From: Lagopus muta
Lineage: Eukaryota; Chordata; Aves; Galliformes; Phasianidae
Direction of reading: 5' to 3'
DNA: 64,000 nt
Assembly (NCBI RefSeq): GCF_023343835.1
Contig: NC_064433.1
Coordinates: forward strand, 54,272,532 to 54,336,531
Each line of letters starts with the position of its first letter. The stretch's first letter is position 1. Shown in pieces: positions 39,191 to 52,881 of the stretch. A program made the translations under genes and the position numbers. Below the pieces are notes generated by a model that saw only the letters and a program-made list of their open reading frames with translations, searched no databases and was not told where the DNA came from.

Positions 39191-41159
39191 TTCAAATAGA
39201 CACAGAAGGGAAAAAATAATCCCAAGCGCTTGCTTTGGTTGAAATATGTGTGTTGGGGGTGTTTTTCGATTTCTTGTCATTTACCTTGGATCAGAAACCC
39301 AAGCAATTACAATTTGAAAAAAAATCCCTCCCCATCACCCCCTCCCAGCCCCAGTCCCCTGCACTGCCCAGCCTTCCTGCTAGCAGGTGGGTTGAGGGAC
39401 TGTTATTGGATGGAGTAGCTTTTGATACATTTGGAAACTTTTTGCACAAAAGATTCCTTCGCTGTTTTAAGACAGATTTTGATTTCTTTGTGTGTATCAG
39501 AGCCCTTAGGAGAACTACAGCGCTTGCTGTGTTGGCTGCTGGTGAATGGCCTTCTACCAAGGGGAGTGTAGGGTCAGAGAGAGGGGCAATTGTGAGTCTT
39601 TACAGCATGGGTGTAGCACCACTGAAATAGAACACCAATCATTTGAGATAATCACTTGAAGTGGATGTGAAGTTTGAAGGCATATCCATACATTTATTCA
39701 GGAAGGACATACTTTCTTGCTTGCCTTTCTGGAGTCAGTTTGTCAGCTATAGACAGTCAGCAGTTCAGTCAAGTTCAAGGAAGAAAACAGGTTGCTGCAT
39801 CTCTAAAGGCCGCATTCATATTTTGGTGATTGAGTGTAACGAAGTGACAGAAGAACTCTTCAGGGCAACTCGCTCTTGGTAGAAACAGTCTTTACTGTTT
39901 GTGCAGATATCACATCAAGGACTTTAGCATAGGCTGGTGTCGTTGTCAACTACATTTTATTACTTTTTTACATATCACAGTCACCAGTGGGGAAAATCTT
40001 AACAGATACCAGAAAAACTGAAGGTATGCACAGGATTTATGAAGGCAGTTGAAGTAGCATGGTACCAAACTAGCAGTGAATTTCGATAGAAAGTGTCTCT
40101 CAGCTGCCCATTCATTTACTCATGCTGGCATTGGATGTAGTTCTGCTATCATGAAGGATAACACACTGCTGCAGCATTAGCACCCTGTCCAGAGTAGCCT
40201 GTAGTCTTCCCATCTGCAAATTTATACTAGTTTTTCAGACACATCCTTTAAAGCTTCAGTACATCAGCATGACATTCTGGTTTTCAAAGCAATTGATTCT
40301 AAGTTACTATTGTCTCATTTTGGATGGACTTCTTCTGTCCACTGTAGCTAGTTCCTACACTTTCTTTACATGTTAGATTTTTTTACTCATTCCCTGCATC
40401 CCTCTTGATTGTCAGTCCCTCATTCATTTTGTTCTTGTTTCCATCCCATCAGTCTCTCTTCTCACCTATTTTTTTCCCCACTCTCACTTCACTATTTCTG
40501 ACATTATTTCATCCCTGAGTAATTTCTCCTTTAAAACACTTAGCTTCTTTCCTTTTTGATTGGCTTTCCAGTCCATCAAGTTTGCCATTTTGTTATTATG
40601 AGTCTTTTCTGTCTCCCATCCACATTTCGCTATTATTTTATCTTGTGAGCTTCATATATCCAAAGTTGCCTTTCTGACTATGGCTCAAACCTTCTCTAAG
40701 GCCTGTCTGCATCATGCAGCTTTGTTATATTTTACTATTTACTATTACCACTGTAATCTAAGGAATTCACATTTTGTAACAATAGAATAAAAGCAGAAGA
40801 AATTACGTGATTTTAAATAAGATCTGGGGGACTTGTTTCTCAGCTGTAGCCTCCAAGCTGTTGAGTGATTCTTTTATGACATGTAACTATGGAAGCTGCT
40901 CAATCAAGTAGTATCATCTTGTTCCAAAATGACAAGCACATTTTGCAGTGGTAGTACCTCTTTTCCTAGGCATGTATGTAGATGTCTCCATAGAAAGAAA
41001 ATATAATATACCCACCTGTCTGCAACCAGCACCGGTGCTTCTGCATCCCTGTCTGACACAGGGCAGCCTGTGCTCTCAGCTCAGCCTTCATAAACTCAGT
41101 TATGTTTCTGTTTTATAGAAGTACTGTAATTAGAAGATGCTGCATTTCCTGTGTTAACA
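39191..41159. other. Intergenic, no gene seen
   Basis: Unique sequence, pyrimidine-rich at 40.3-40.65 kb. The 131-codon frame at 39235-39630 has no recognisable domain. Confidence 0.75.
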
Positions 41160-41480
41160 TATTCCCCTGCAGAGCTTGACATTAGAGTGAATGTAAATGG
41201 TTTCATGAAGTGCAAGATTAGGGCTGTTTAAATAATTGTTGTAATTGAAAATATGTGTATTATTATGTCTCAAGATGTTTTAGATTAGATTAATGAAGTT
41301 CACATCTGGAGGAGCAGACATTAACCCTTTATGTGATCCTGATCCCTTAACTAGGTAACAGAAATCTGAGGCTCAGATTTCCAGTTTAGCTCTCATAAGC
41401 CAAATTATCTTAGCTAAGAAAAATATTTTGACTTACTCCATGATAGTTTTGCTATTATCATGTGTGGCCAAATGCAAATA
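41160..41480. promoter_or_regulatory. Candidate AT-rich conserved element
   Basis: Clustered TAAT-type cores (AATAATTGTTGTAATTG, GATTAATGAAG, CATTAACCC) and a CATCTG E-box within 300 bp of unique sequence. AT-rich DNA gives such cores by chance, so support is weak. Confidence 0.2.
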
Positions 41481-44400
41481 CAGCAAAAACTGTCAACTAG
41501 TTTGCTATTTGAAAATCTGGCCAAATAGCTTCTGTTAAGACCTATAGACTACACAAGACCTAACAGAGACTCATCTTGCCCTGAATTTAGTTAGCAAGCA
41601 GAATAACAAGCATTTGAAGGGCAAAATGTTAATTTCTGAGACATACATGGTTGGACTTTCCCACACAGGCAGTGTGGAAATAGAACGTTCCTATTCCTTA
41701 AGACTTCTCTCACAAGTTCTTCTCTATTTTAGTCCCATGATCATGTTTTACCTATCTGCGGCATATAAAACTTAAAACGAGGCATAGAAGAAATGGATTC
41801 CCTCCAGAGAAACTGACTAATTGTTCAATACATTTTATAAACAAAGGTTAACTTCTAGCTCCTATTTTTGCAATTGTCTGGTAGGCATTATAAATAAGTT
41901 TCTGTAAATGGCACAAAAAATGTTCTTTCCCATAGAGATACAGCTTTGGACAAGGGGTCCTACTGAGGACAGCTTTTTTCAGAAATAGCTGTGATCATCC
42001 CTGTTAGTACCAAATTGTGTACTCAGGACTTCCAAAATAACCCATGGAAATGCTTTCTGCAACTGCCAATCAGTTCGGAGAAAAAAATAAAAAGAAGCAT
42101 AGTTGTTTTTTCTTTTCAGATCAAAGAAATGATCTACCAGTTCAGATATTTCATGCACATATGAACATATCAACATACATATGATTAAAGCAAGGTGTGA
42201 TTCTGGGACAGATTTTTCACTTCTGGTGAAATTCATGCTTTTCTCATTGCACTGTAGAAAATTTTACTTTTGTCCACATTCCTAAAGCTTTAGTACTTTT
42301 ACCTAAACTCACTTTCTCCCTCATCGGAGGAAAGAGTTGGCTTAAGTCACTCACAGAGTCCAAAACACATTAGCATGTGCCTTGCAGCCGTGCTTTTAAA
42401 AACTCTGAACTTTTTTTTTTTTTTTTTTTTGACATGCAATTTGTGAGCGTACAGATGAGTGATAAACACTGACTTGCTTGCTCTGTGAGCAGTGCTAAGA
42501 CACATGAGGAAAGGTAAACTACCAGACCTGACCACTTCCATTCTTGTCACTGACTTCTTTAAAACTTGAGCCCTGCCACTCCAGAAGTGCTGAGCCATCA
42601 CTCAAGACCAGTGTATTTCCTCCTGGGACACATGAAGTATAGAAATTAACCAAGATCAAAGTTGGAGCAATTCCTATTCCTCCTTTGTTCATTTTTGGAA
42701 CGTAAACTCTGTCTACCAGTTACATTTAATATGTATGCGAACTGATGGTGACCTTGGTATGACACGTCCCTATAGACATAGCCTCTTTCATACTACTGAG
42801 TCACCTAGTTTCAAAGAGAATGCTTACTTCTCTATGTTTTCCATCCTTACGGGTGTTCCACACTGAGCAGTATGCAGATATATGCATACACAAGCACCGC
42901 CTGGGACATTACAGTTTATAAAAATGCCTTGCGATGAGAATTTGGAGGAAGGAAAGCCTACCGTTCCTGTCAGTATTCAATAGTAAAGATTGAGCCACAC
43001 CTCAGCTGAACATTTTCTAAAGGCTGAAATGGTTTATATAATTTTCCCTTCTTTGTTCATGATCCTGTTCCGTTTTTCCGTTTTGAGACAGAAACACTTC
43101 AAAGATCTTGTTCTAGCAGGCTTCCAATCTGACTAGATAATGTGCTAAGAAATACGATGGATGGTTGATTTTCTCATCCACACTCTGCTTCAGTTTGTCG
43201 ATATACATGGTTCTTGTCAAGTGTAAAGTCAACTTGCTCAGATAGCTGGAAATAGGACTGAATTTGCAAAACTCCTTTTCAAAAATTGATTAGTAATTGC
43301 AAATCTTCAGGGTGAGATATCTTGAAAGAGTTTGTTTCACATAAAGTGTTGAAAACCTCCTTGAAGAAAATAAAAGCCTTGAAATGTTCCCTTTCGCATT
43401 CAGGCACAGAGGTCTTCACACACTCTTATGACCTCTGAAAATCTCAATCCAAGTCACCTTTAGGCAACAGTTCAGACTGAGGTCAATAAACACAAGGAAC
43501 TGAGAGCTGATGATCAGTGTGAAATAAGGATGACCTCCTCATGCCTGCCTAGCAGGCGGTTGGCTGTCTCTCAGAAAACACATCCCACATTTCAAACAGC
43601 TGCTTCCAGTAGAAAAGCCAAGAAGTTAATTGTTGTAGGGACTGTTTTTCTCCTCAGCATTGAGCTTTTCACAGAGGGTAGTTGAGAACTAAGTCAGTGG
43701 GAATCCTCATCTTACTGTCATCCTAGTTACTGCTAGTGTGGCTGGGAAGGTACAGAGCAAGCTTCACTCACATACAAGTAACTAAGGATGTTTTAAGTTA
43801 GTGTTCATTGTCTGTCAACTTCCTTATCCTTTTCGGTATCACCCACTGAATCTCAAACAAAATATTTCCTCTGAATTTCCTTCTCTGGTTCTTTTTCTTC
43901 TGTGTGAAAAGTGCATACTTTTGCTTTGTCCTAACTTTCACAAAGCCAAAGAAGAGGAGTCCTGAGCAGATTTAGAGATGTCATCAATCTGAGAAGACAG
44001 GTACTGACCTTCAGAGGCCATGGCATCCGGAGAGTGAATCCTGAGAGGTTTAAGGGCTCCTTGCTGTTGTCCTTGTATCACTCCCTGAGATGGTAGGACA
44101 TGTTTCACAAAGGCCAATGCCCTGCTGAGCTACATGGGAGTCAGCTTTTGCCTCTTTAAGAGGCACTATCTTTCAGTCCCTGATGAGTTCTTGCAGTTCT
44201 ATGTAACCCCTGCTTCAGGGATGATAACCACAAGTTAGAATAGCACCATTTAAAGGTTGTTGACCCCATCTCTTGCCCTGAAGGCAGCATCAGTTATACA
44301 GCCATTCATAGATTAATAGACTTAAGTGCACAGCAGCACTATCGTTGCTGTACAGCAGTGTGCTCACAGTTGATTTTATTTATGTATGTATGTACTGGGG

Positions 44401-44729
44401 GAAAGGATTAGTTTAAACCTACAAAAGTAGTACCTTTGTGGTGCATTGCTCCAGGTTGGCTCTGGGACTATGGGTGACCCCCTCTATGCAGAGATGCAAG
44501 GGTAAATTCTGTGTTGCTAAAGTGTACCCATATCCTAGATTTCTGACTTGTTCATACGCATCAGTAGGAAACTGTGATGGCTCTGAGAAAGGTTGCTATT
44601 GCTTGCAGTGGAAAAAGGCTTTCTTCCCAAGCAACTTGGAGACACTTTGGTCTTAACTCTGGACATAGACTAAAGTGTTCTGGTTTTGCTTCCATAAAAG
44701 GCACTTCCATAATAGCAGCGGTGATTATG

Positions 44730-44761
44730 TTAACAATAACAACAATAATAATAATAATACA
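44730..44761. repeat. AAC/AAT trinucleotide repeat
   Basis: Imperfect AAC units pass into six or so AAT units. Confidence 0.9.
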
Positions 44762-44949
44762 ATGTACTGGATGAGTCTGCTCCGTGCTCCTTCAACTCTC
44801 CTTTCCTCAAGTCTGACAAAAAGGAACCTCAGACTGAATGGACTGAATGGAAATGTGACCACAGTGAAATAATACCAGACCTCCTTTGGTTGATTGATTT
44901 GTACAGGCTGCATCTAATAATTAATAATGGTAGAAGAAACATAATGAGA

Positions 44950-44951
44950 TT

Positions 44952-44980
<29 letters not shown>
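44950..44980. repeat. TA microsatellite
   Basis: About 13 TA units, ending in ACACAG. Confidence 0.95.
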
Positions 44981-44983
<3 letters not shown>

Positions 44984-45539
44984 GTCTAATTATACTGTAA
45001 TCTTTTTCATGAGGTAACTGAAGTCCTTCTGAAAGCTGGATCCACACGTAGCTCTGTCCTCACCTTCCCTGCTCACATTTATTTTTATTGAAAACAATGT
45101 CGCAAGAAGGAACCATGGATTTTCTGAAGGGACTCTCATCAAGATACATGTTTTGAATGAAAAAAAGTTTATAAAATGGTTGTTTTATGAACAGTTTTTG
45201 ACTGGATGAAGATCCAATTGAAATCTATAGAGAAATGTTCATAACCTATTCCCATATGGAAACTGGATGAAGACAAAGCTTTTGCTTCAAAATCTGCTTA
45301 GATTTTCAGATTTCATTATTGCTGTGGATTTCTCAAAGATTAACTTTTCTCTTTCAAACTGCATTAATAGCATTAGGCCTCAATTAATTAGATTCAAAAT
45401 TTGGAAACAAAGAAAGTATTTTGTCTGTATAATGACTGAGAAGCCATGTAGTGAGATCTTTTCTTACCAGCCTTTTTAATGATTATTTCAGTCCAGATTT
45501 TTTTTTAAAGGAACCGCTGAAATCTAGGCTTTGAATTTT

Positions 45540-45830
45540 GTAAATGAGCCTGCTGCCCAACGCACTTCTCAGCAAGATAAGGGCAGAATGGCATTTGCAG
45601 AAATGCTTAGCTATCTCTCTAACAATCCTGCTTGGTTGTGGGCCCCTTGGTAACAGCTTGGCAAATCTGCAAAAGGAATGCGACTATATAGTTTGTGTGT
45701 GGATTGTTGAGTCATTATAGCCTCCAAATTGCACAGCAGATCATTAATCATAGGCCAAGATAGGCAATCACTGCAGAAACCTGATGAAAAGGCTCCAGAA
45801 TAATGCCTGCTAAATCATGTTTAACATGCA
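45540..45830. promoter_or_regulatory. Candidate conserved noncoding element
   Basis: Repeat-free sequence with GGATTGTTGAG (SOX-like), CAGATCATTAATCATAGG (homeodomain and bicoid-like) and GGTAACAGC. Its mixed composition and motif spacing resemble known vertebrate developmental enhancers. No alignment was possible. Confidence 0.3.
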
Positions 45831-47699
45831 GACCTTGCCTGTGCAGATATAGAAAGGGGGAGGTAAGGAAAAAAATCATTCCCCTTTTAGGAAAGAAAAC
45901 TTCTACTTATCTTTGATTTGCATTCAGCCCTCCCTCAATAGTCCTTAAGCCTGTTATTTAATTCATTTTGGTGCCAGGTCCCATCACAAAGCAAAAACCC
46001 TAACCAGGACCTATGCAGTCTATGACCTCCAAACCCCCTGTCTTTTCTTGTCAGTTCTATGTCATTTGTGCAGTTGAACTCCACCAATTTGAAATGCTGA
46101 CCTCTTCCATAGACAACCTTATTCTCCTTGAGTGAAAGAAAGGGCCAAGGCCTACAGACCACTCAAGCGAGAGATGGCAAGAAAAGAGAAAAGTGGTTGA
46201 CTCGTAAATCAATTTCCACAGCCCACCCAAAACCCACATGGACAATAACAATGGTATTTTTTAAAAGTTGTGTTGTTGTGGTTTTCTTAATTGAGCTCAT
46301 TCCCCCTAAAGAAAGTTTTGAGCTAAATAAAATTATTTGACCAGGATGAAAAATTAGACCAGATCCTACTCATAACCCACTTCAAATCAGGGTATACTTT
46401 TATCAGACCTCCGTTCCCACTTGTCATCCCAGCAGAAAAGGAGAACAGCTTCACCAATAGATCTTTGTCCACACTGGGAGAGGTGATAATAGCTAAAGAA
46501 AGAGAAATATCAAAAATCTCATATTTCACATCCTATGGGTCTCATTCTTCCCTTGTTACTTACTCAGGAAGACTTCCTGCTCCTCAAGTAGTCTCACTGG
46601 ATTTAATGGTTGTGTCTTTACTGCTCTTAAAGAGCAGCTGTAGAAACAGGCTTGAACACATCATGACTATATACCCCCAACCCTACTAGTAGCTTTGAGT
46701 TTTTCAGCTGTGGATCTGTCCATGATGTTTCCACTGGACTATTGCATTTCTGGATTTAGGACCAGTACATCCTTAAATGACATGACCATCATTTTCTACA
46801 TTCCCAACAGGAAACAGTGCTCCTCCCAAACCGAGCTTATGTCTCCATCCTTCTTTCCAAGGACCACAGTCCTTCAGAGCACAGGAAGACATGCCTCTAT
46901 TAGTATCTATTAGTGGTGGCAAGTCAAACCCTTGCACTGAACATAACAGACGAGTCTTTCAAAATTTCCCATTGGCCAGGCTTATTTTATGTGCATCCAC
47001 AGCTTAATGCTGCATACAACATGTCCATGGAAGAAGAAAATCTTTTGGAGGCTACTGAATTCAATAGCACTGCCTTTGGCTGTCATGGTCTTGAAGGACT
47101 GCCTGGAAGGCAGTATCACAATTTCCTCTTTCTCTTCTTTTTCCCCTCAGCCTTTGACATTGGCTCCTTCTGGACTGTTCATACCTTTTCCCCAGTTCTC
47201 TTTCTCAAAAGAAAATCATACTACAATGTGATCTAAAACTCCTTGATACCTTACAAAGAACATAGAGTGTTATGTGTGGTTAAGGAGCTAGGAAAATTAC
47301 TCTATCAGAAGAGAAGTCACTACAGTGGCAGATTAACTCCTTCAGTGAACCTGGCCTATTGCACTGAATTTGCTTTAAATTACAAACGCTGATGGGATGC
47401 AGTTAAGGGGAGTTTTTTCTCATCCAGGAAAACAGATGCTTTGAAGGAATTATCCTGCAGAGCCTGCTCCACTGATGTGCCCCCATCAGTCTGCGCCTGT
47501 GTGCCCTGTGGCTTACCAGCTCCAAATCCTCAGGCAGAAGGAAGATTTGGAGCTGTTTATACCACTTGACCCTCCATACAGATGACTTTCCATCATCTGG
47601 GGCCAGCTGATGCTAAGAAGTAAATTAGATTCAGGGGCATGCCGTCTCACTTCTCAATGGTGTTTTAGCATGAGAGCCAGAGTCCATAGAGCAGGGCTC
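45831..47699. other. Intergenic, no gene seen
   Basis: Unique sequence. Overlapping frames at 46.7-47.24 kb (up to 107 codons) lack recognisable domains and lie in competing frames. Confidence 0.7.
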
Positions 47700-47945
47700 A
47701 TCACACGCTGCTATGGCAGCTGGAGCTAAGGGGAGTGTCAAGCTCATTACCTTTAATTATACGCCCACCAATGGAGCTAGGTGTGCTGGAGATAGATTTA
47801 TTGGTGGCCAGCACTTTTGTCTGGGAGTGAAGCTCTGTGTTAATCTTCAGACAAGACTCGATGTTATGCAAAAGGAAGAATTCAACAGGAAACAGATGCA
47901 TATGGATAAAAATAAACAGTGCTTTCACAACTTGCACCTCTAAGT
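47700..47945. promoter_or_regulatory. Candidate conserved noncoding element
   Basis: Contains CATTACCTTTAATTATACG (two homeodomain cores), GTTATGCAAAAG (POU-like) and CACCAATGG within 200 bp. Both strands are open for 76-84 codons, which suggests retained composition, not coding. Confidence 0.3.
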
Positions 47946-50900
47946 GCAGCAGCATCTGGAGCAGCTGAAAGAACAGTTCTTCCCAATCTCTTTTCTACAG
48001 GAAACCAAAGCCTATAGCAAGCAGTTTGTGTGTTTCACTCCATGTCAGTGAAATCTTTGTGAGTTACTAAAATACTCTGTAGTAATTTTGTTGGCTTTCT
48101 TAATCTTGCTTACCCCAATAAATTAGAGCTGATTTTATTCTAGATTGTATGAAATAATGCACCAAAACCTGTATTTGGCTATATTTACTAGTATTCCAAC
48201 AAATACTCCCAAAAACTCATCTTGCTATACTATTTGATTTGGAGTGTGGTGCAGCATTTTTCAACAGTCAGTGTGGTCTACTCGAAAAAAAAAGAATCAT
48301 GCCTTCAAGGGAGGCGAAATGCAATAACATAGGAGATAACTTGCTCCGTCAGGCTTCCTGGATAGATAATGTGCATCTTGAATCTGTCCATTAATAGGTA
48401 GGTCTTTTGGTAAAACATTCTCAAATGCATGATGACCAAATCAGAAGAAGGGGGTCTGTAGACTGTTTCCTGTTGACTGCTGTTCAAGTGAATACTGGAC
48501 ATGTAAACTGGCAAAGTCAAGAATAACTCATTTGCCATTGAAAATGGGAACTTTGTTGCGTAGGATCCTGGAGGACATGAAGCTGTTTCTGAACTTCTGA
48601 GCTCATCAGTATTTATTACTTATGGCTACCAACTTGGCAATGGTATCCAGTGTGCTGGAGGATAAGGGAGAGTTTGCAGAGCAGAGAGAGGGAAGGACCT
48701 AACAGAATGCATTGACACTGTAAACCTTGTCTTTCCTGTGTCCATTGATTCACATTTTACACATTGCAATTAGAAGTAGGTGGAAACTTTATATTGGCAC
48801 ATCACTGAGGGAGCCAATTTCAACTTCCTGTTTTCTTCAGCAAAGTGATTGCAAGGATAGGTGTGAATTGTCTCAATTGCAGCAGCAGGCAGCTAGAAGG
48901 CATGTATTTAACGGTGATGTTAATAAGGCAAATGCTCCCTCCGGGTCGTGTCTCACAGAAGTGGCTGTGCAGTCATGCAGGCCTTACTTCTTTTCATGCT
49001 GTGGTGGCATCTGGCACAGCTAGATCCTTGTTTGGGTTATTTAATTGCTTCTTTGCCTGCCTTATGCAAACTACATTTGTAGCTGGATCTGATGTGGGCT
49101 TCTGGGCACTCGGACCCACTACTGTAGTACATTCAATAAATGCCCTGCTCCATCCTGTAGGCAGTATTTCACACAGTCACCCAGTGACTTTATTCAGTTC
49201 ACTGGTCTCCAGTGTTACTGTCACCCTGCAGAATTTACCAATACAATTTCACCAAACAAAATTAGTCATTGCAATGTAGGTGTATGGAATCTGTCCCAAT
49301 TTGGAAGGATTCATTAAAATTCTCAGAATAGTCTCCTTGTCAGGACTCTTGCCTTCTGTCTGGGAAGTATTTCAACAAGTCTGTCCTACTGTTGTGTTAA
49401 TTAAACATTGTTCTATTTATAAATGCTCTATTGGTCAGTAGCAGCTCCACACACAGAGAGTGAGAAGGAGCAGTGGTAACTAAAAGGGATGTGCCAAGAA
49501 AGACAGAATTTGGCTGAGCAGAGAGCCAAGGGACAAGTTCATCTGAGTAGAATGCCCCTTGTGGACCTGTCATTGTCCTCATCACCTGCCACTTCAGCCG
49601 CAGTGGCCTTCTGACAAGGAATTTGGAGGGGGGGGGGGAGGGAAGGAGGTTCACTTGCTGCTTCTGTCAGCAGCTATTTTATGTCTATCTGTTCATACAT
49701 CATAATCCCTTTGTGGCAATTACCATGTGGTGTTGTTGATGGCAAAAAACATATCTTAGGAAAGGAACCAGTTAGATGGAAAGATAAAGCCACGGGTGGG
49801 TTTTAAAGATGGGCAAGTGCAGCCTCCAGCCCTGTTCTGGGCTGTTGAACCTGGTTTTGGACGTGTCTGCCTACTGATGCCAATTCACTGTGCTCCTGAT
49901 TTACTCCTCAGTATCCCTGCTCCATGCTGGTGCCTATCCAGCAATGAGTGGCATGGCTGATAGGTGGGGAGCCTCCCTCTTTTTTCTGATTACTGTGACT
50001 TTCTACTCCTGCTTCTTGTGTTGCATCCTGTGATACTTCAGGTCCACTTCTTCCCTCTTTCTCCTACATCAGGAGCAATCACCAGCATTTTAACCACCTT
50101 CTACAGGTTCACTGACCTCAGAGACAGAAGTTGGCCATCATTCTCACCATCATACCCGTAAAAGGTAGGCCCTAAATCTTTGGTGAAGTCCAAGGGAATT
50201 TGGATTCTGAAAGTGAGGACTGTGCTTTTGCCTTGGCTCGCAGGTCTCCATCATTCACCATACTGGTCAGGGTGGTGAAAATGCCTCAATGATGACTTAT
50301 GCAGCGGGGTATGTAACCTAGAAGCTCATTCAAGCTCATTCAACTCTGAAGCTGCTGTGGCCCCAGACAGAACAGAGGGCAAAGAAGTGGAGGAGAACAA
50401 AGCAAAAATTTGGCAGAAGAAACAAGGCCCTGCTGGGCTCATCCGTGGGCATTTGTGTCTGGAACTTTACCTGGATGCTCAGTTCCAACTTCAAACAGTT
50501 GAGCATACAAAATCTGTGAGGATTACATGAAACTTTTGTGTTCATCTTGTGGCAACACTACCAGTGAGAGAGAGACATAAGAGAGGCAACTAGGATTATT
50601 TGGGTTTTTTGGGGGGCAGTACTGCCAGTCAGATAACTGTCCTTGCTCTACAGGGCTCTCTGCTGGGCAAAACTGCATGAGATGCATCACTGTTACTTAA
50701 ATGTGTCCCACTGCCTATTCTTGAGCCTCCTGAGTCAGCAGCTCCAGGCACAATTTGTGTGGCAAGGAGGAATGTGCACAGAAAGCACTTAGAAACTTCA
50801 AGCAAGTTTTCGAAGAACTCTCTTCATCTGAACGACTGAAGGCGTTATCAGTAAACAAGTGCCTTGTAGACCAACAGTTGGAAATTATCCCCTGTACGTT

Positions 50901-51179
50901 CTGAAACCTATTGCTCACTCAATGACTGCACAATAATGGATGTGGCAAGAACTGTGAGTTCTGTGCCAACTCTTTGTTGGGATATCCTTGGCGATGCAAA
51001 AGAGAGGTGCTGAAGCATTTGTTTAGGTCTTACAAACACCTCGCTTTGCTCCACCAGCCTCGTGCAAGACCCCCAGCACAGCAGGGCAGACACCTTGCCG
51101 TGCTGTCCCTGATATGATACAGGACATGGGACTTTGCTCTCCCATGCTGTCACTCGGGTGCCTTTCAGGAGCACCGCAT
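47946..51179. other. Intergenic, no gene seen
   Basis: Unique sequence with one 10-bp G run at 49629-49638. The 144-codon frame at 48845-49279 has no recognisable signature. Confidence 0.7.
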
Positions 51180-51480
51180 TCACCTCTCAGAGTGCACACG
51201 TGAATTATTGTTTACTCAGTAACAAATCAAACAAATTCCATCTCCTATTCAAAGCAAATCGTAGCGATAAAAGAGTGCTGATTTCCAGTATTATTAACGC
51301 TGATGAATGTCTTCCCTCTGCTTGACTGTCTCTATTTCATGTACAGGTGGCTTTTCTTTTTTTTTTAAGCCATTTAGAAATGTCATCGCCACTTAATTAG
51401 CAATGCATTGTTACCTGAAAGTAAAAGCAAGCCTATCTTAAGCCATATGGAAGGGGTTTAATCTGTGCTGTCACAGTATA
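51180..51480. promoter_or_regulatory. Candidate conserved noncoding element with homeodomain and SOX/POU-like sites
   Basis: TTAATTAG (51393-51400, LIM/Antp homeodomain type) lies three bases from ATGCATTGTT (51403-51412), which joins a POU-like half and a SOX-like half. TGTTTACTCAG (forkhead-like) and TATTATTAACG lie to the left. SOX-POU pairs are typical of neural progenitor enhancers; this one is non-canonical in order. Confidence 0.38.
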
Positions 51481-51854
51481 ATCCTGGTGAGATGGATTCC
51501 TTTTTCAGTCAAAACTGCATTTCACACTTTACCAATATAGGACTTTTCCTTTCCTGTTCAAGAGTAATAAAGCTCTGCTGTGCAACAAGCGCAAACTGGA
51601 GCAGCTCACAGCTCCAATTGACAGCAAGAGGGAAGAGGGGGGAAAGCAGTGTGGCAGTGGGAAAGTGGGATGACCCCATCCTAAAAGGAAACTATGGGCT
51701 TTTGTAAAATTGGACCAAATGAGCTTGGGCTCTTCTTCAGGAGGCAGTCACGATCCCTATCACTAAGACCTGGTCTATACAAACAGGGCTGGCTATAAGA
51801 GTCTTTGCAGTCTTTGTTTTTCCTTCCCCAGAGCAACTGGGAATCCTACATAAT

Positions 51855-51945
51855 GGAATAATAGAATCATATAATCATTTTAATTGGAAGGGGGACCCTT
51901 AAAGGTTATCTAGTCCAACTCCCCAAGAGTTTAACTTCAATCTCC
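51855..51945 (-). mobile_element. CR1 LINE, short 3' remnant
   Basis: AATAATAGAATCATATAATC, then ATTGGAAGGGGGACCCTTAA and GTTATCTAGTCCAACTCCC, is a minus-oriented CR1 3' end. It opens the CR1 cluster at 51.8-53.8 kb. Confidence 0.85.
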
Positions 51946-52881
51946 ATCAAGAGATTATAAAAGCCGAAAGCAAGGAAGCAATGTGTTGCTGCAAGATGAA
52001 TGACTAGCAGAAAACCTGGGCAACTTGAATATGGCAATCATTTGCAGGGCCCATGGGAAGACTGAAACACATGGCCTGATAGGTCACGTTTTCAAAGGAA
52101 TTTTTCTCCCTAGTATCTTCCAGATAACACAGAGGACAACATAAAGATGTTTGCCTCGATGTTTTTGGGAAGTGAAGTTTTCTGGAAAAAAAGACTATTG
52201 TGACTGTCCCTTTCCTGGGGGTTAGGTGAAGATCACAAAGATTGAAAGTGCTCAGAATGACTCAAAAGGATACATGAGTTGTCTTGCCTCCTGTATTGCC
52301 GGGGCATTGACATGCAATGGCTCTTTCCATAGAACCTTGCACAAGAACAGAGTCAGAGTTTCAATGATCTCCTCTCCCTGTCACCTTTTGCATGTTCTCC
52401 CAGCGTTACACACCTGTGGGCACCTGTGAGGAACAGCTAATGGTCTCTGTCTCACGTTTCTAGTTCACAGGCTAAAATAGACTGAGCCAGGACCAAACTA
52501 TATGCAGTACCTACACAGCTTCAACTCAAGACTATGTCTCATCACAAAAAGCAGCTTTCCCTTAGTCACCCCCTTCCTTGCATTTTTACCACTGTCTCCC
52601 TCTGTGACTAACATATCTACCAAGGTAGACGGAGAAGGAGACCTCAGGAAACTTTCCCCTTACCCACTCATTGTCTGTGTCAGCCCATGAAAGCACCAGT
52701 CCTCAGGGAGGTTCCTTATCCTCTTACATCCTTTTGGGGCTACATCTGGCTGCAGAGCAGCTGAATGTTGAAGAGGAAGCAAGCTCCATATCACCAGTTT
52801 GCATTGTGCTGTCCCAAGGTGTGCATGAGACAAAGGAGACAAAGATCCCATCACTATAGCCTGAGCTCCTTTGTCATGGGA
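51946..52881. other. Intergenic between CR1 copies
   Basis: Unique sequence with no gene or further repeat recognised. Confidence 0.75.

Larger units (their letters stand above)
41481..45539. other. Intergenic, no gene seen
   Basis: Unique DNA with T and A homopolymers, an AAT repeat and a TA repeat. No gene or transposon recognised. Confidence 0.75.

Noticed and set aside
48845..49279. A 144-codon plus-strand frame
   Set aside because: No domain, no splice or start context that stands out, and a competing frame overlaps it.
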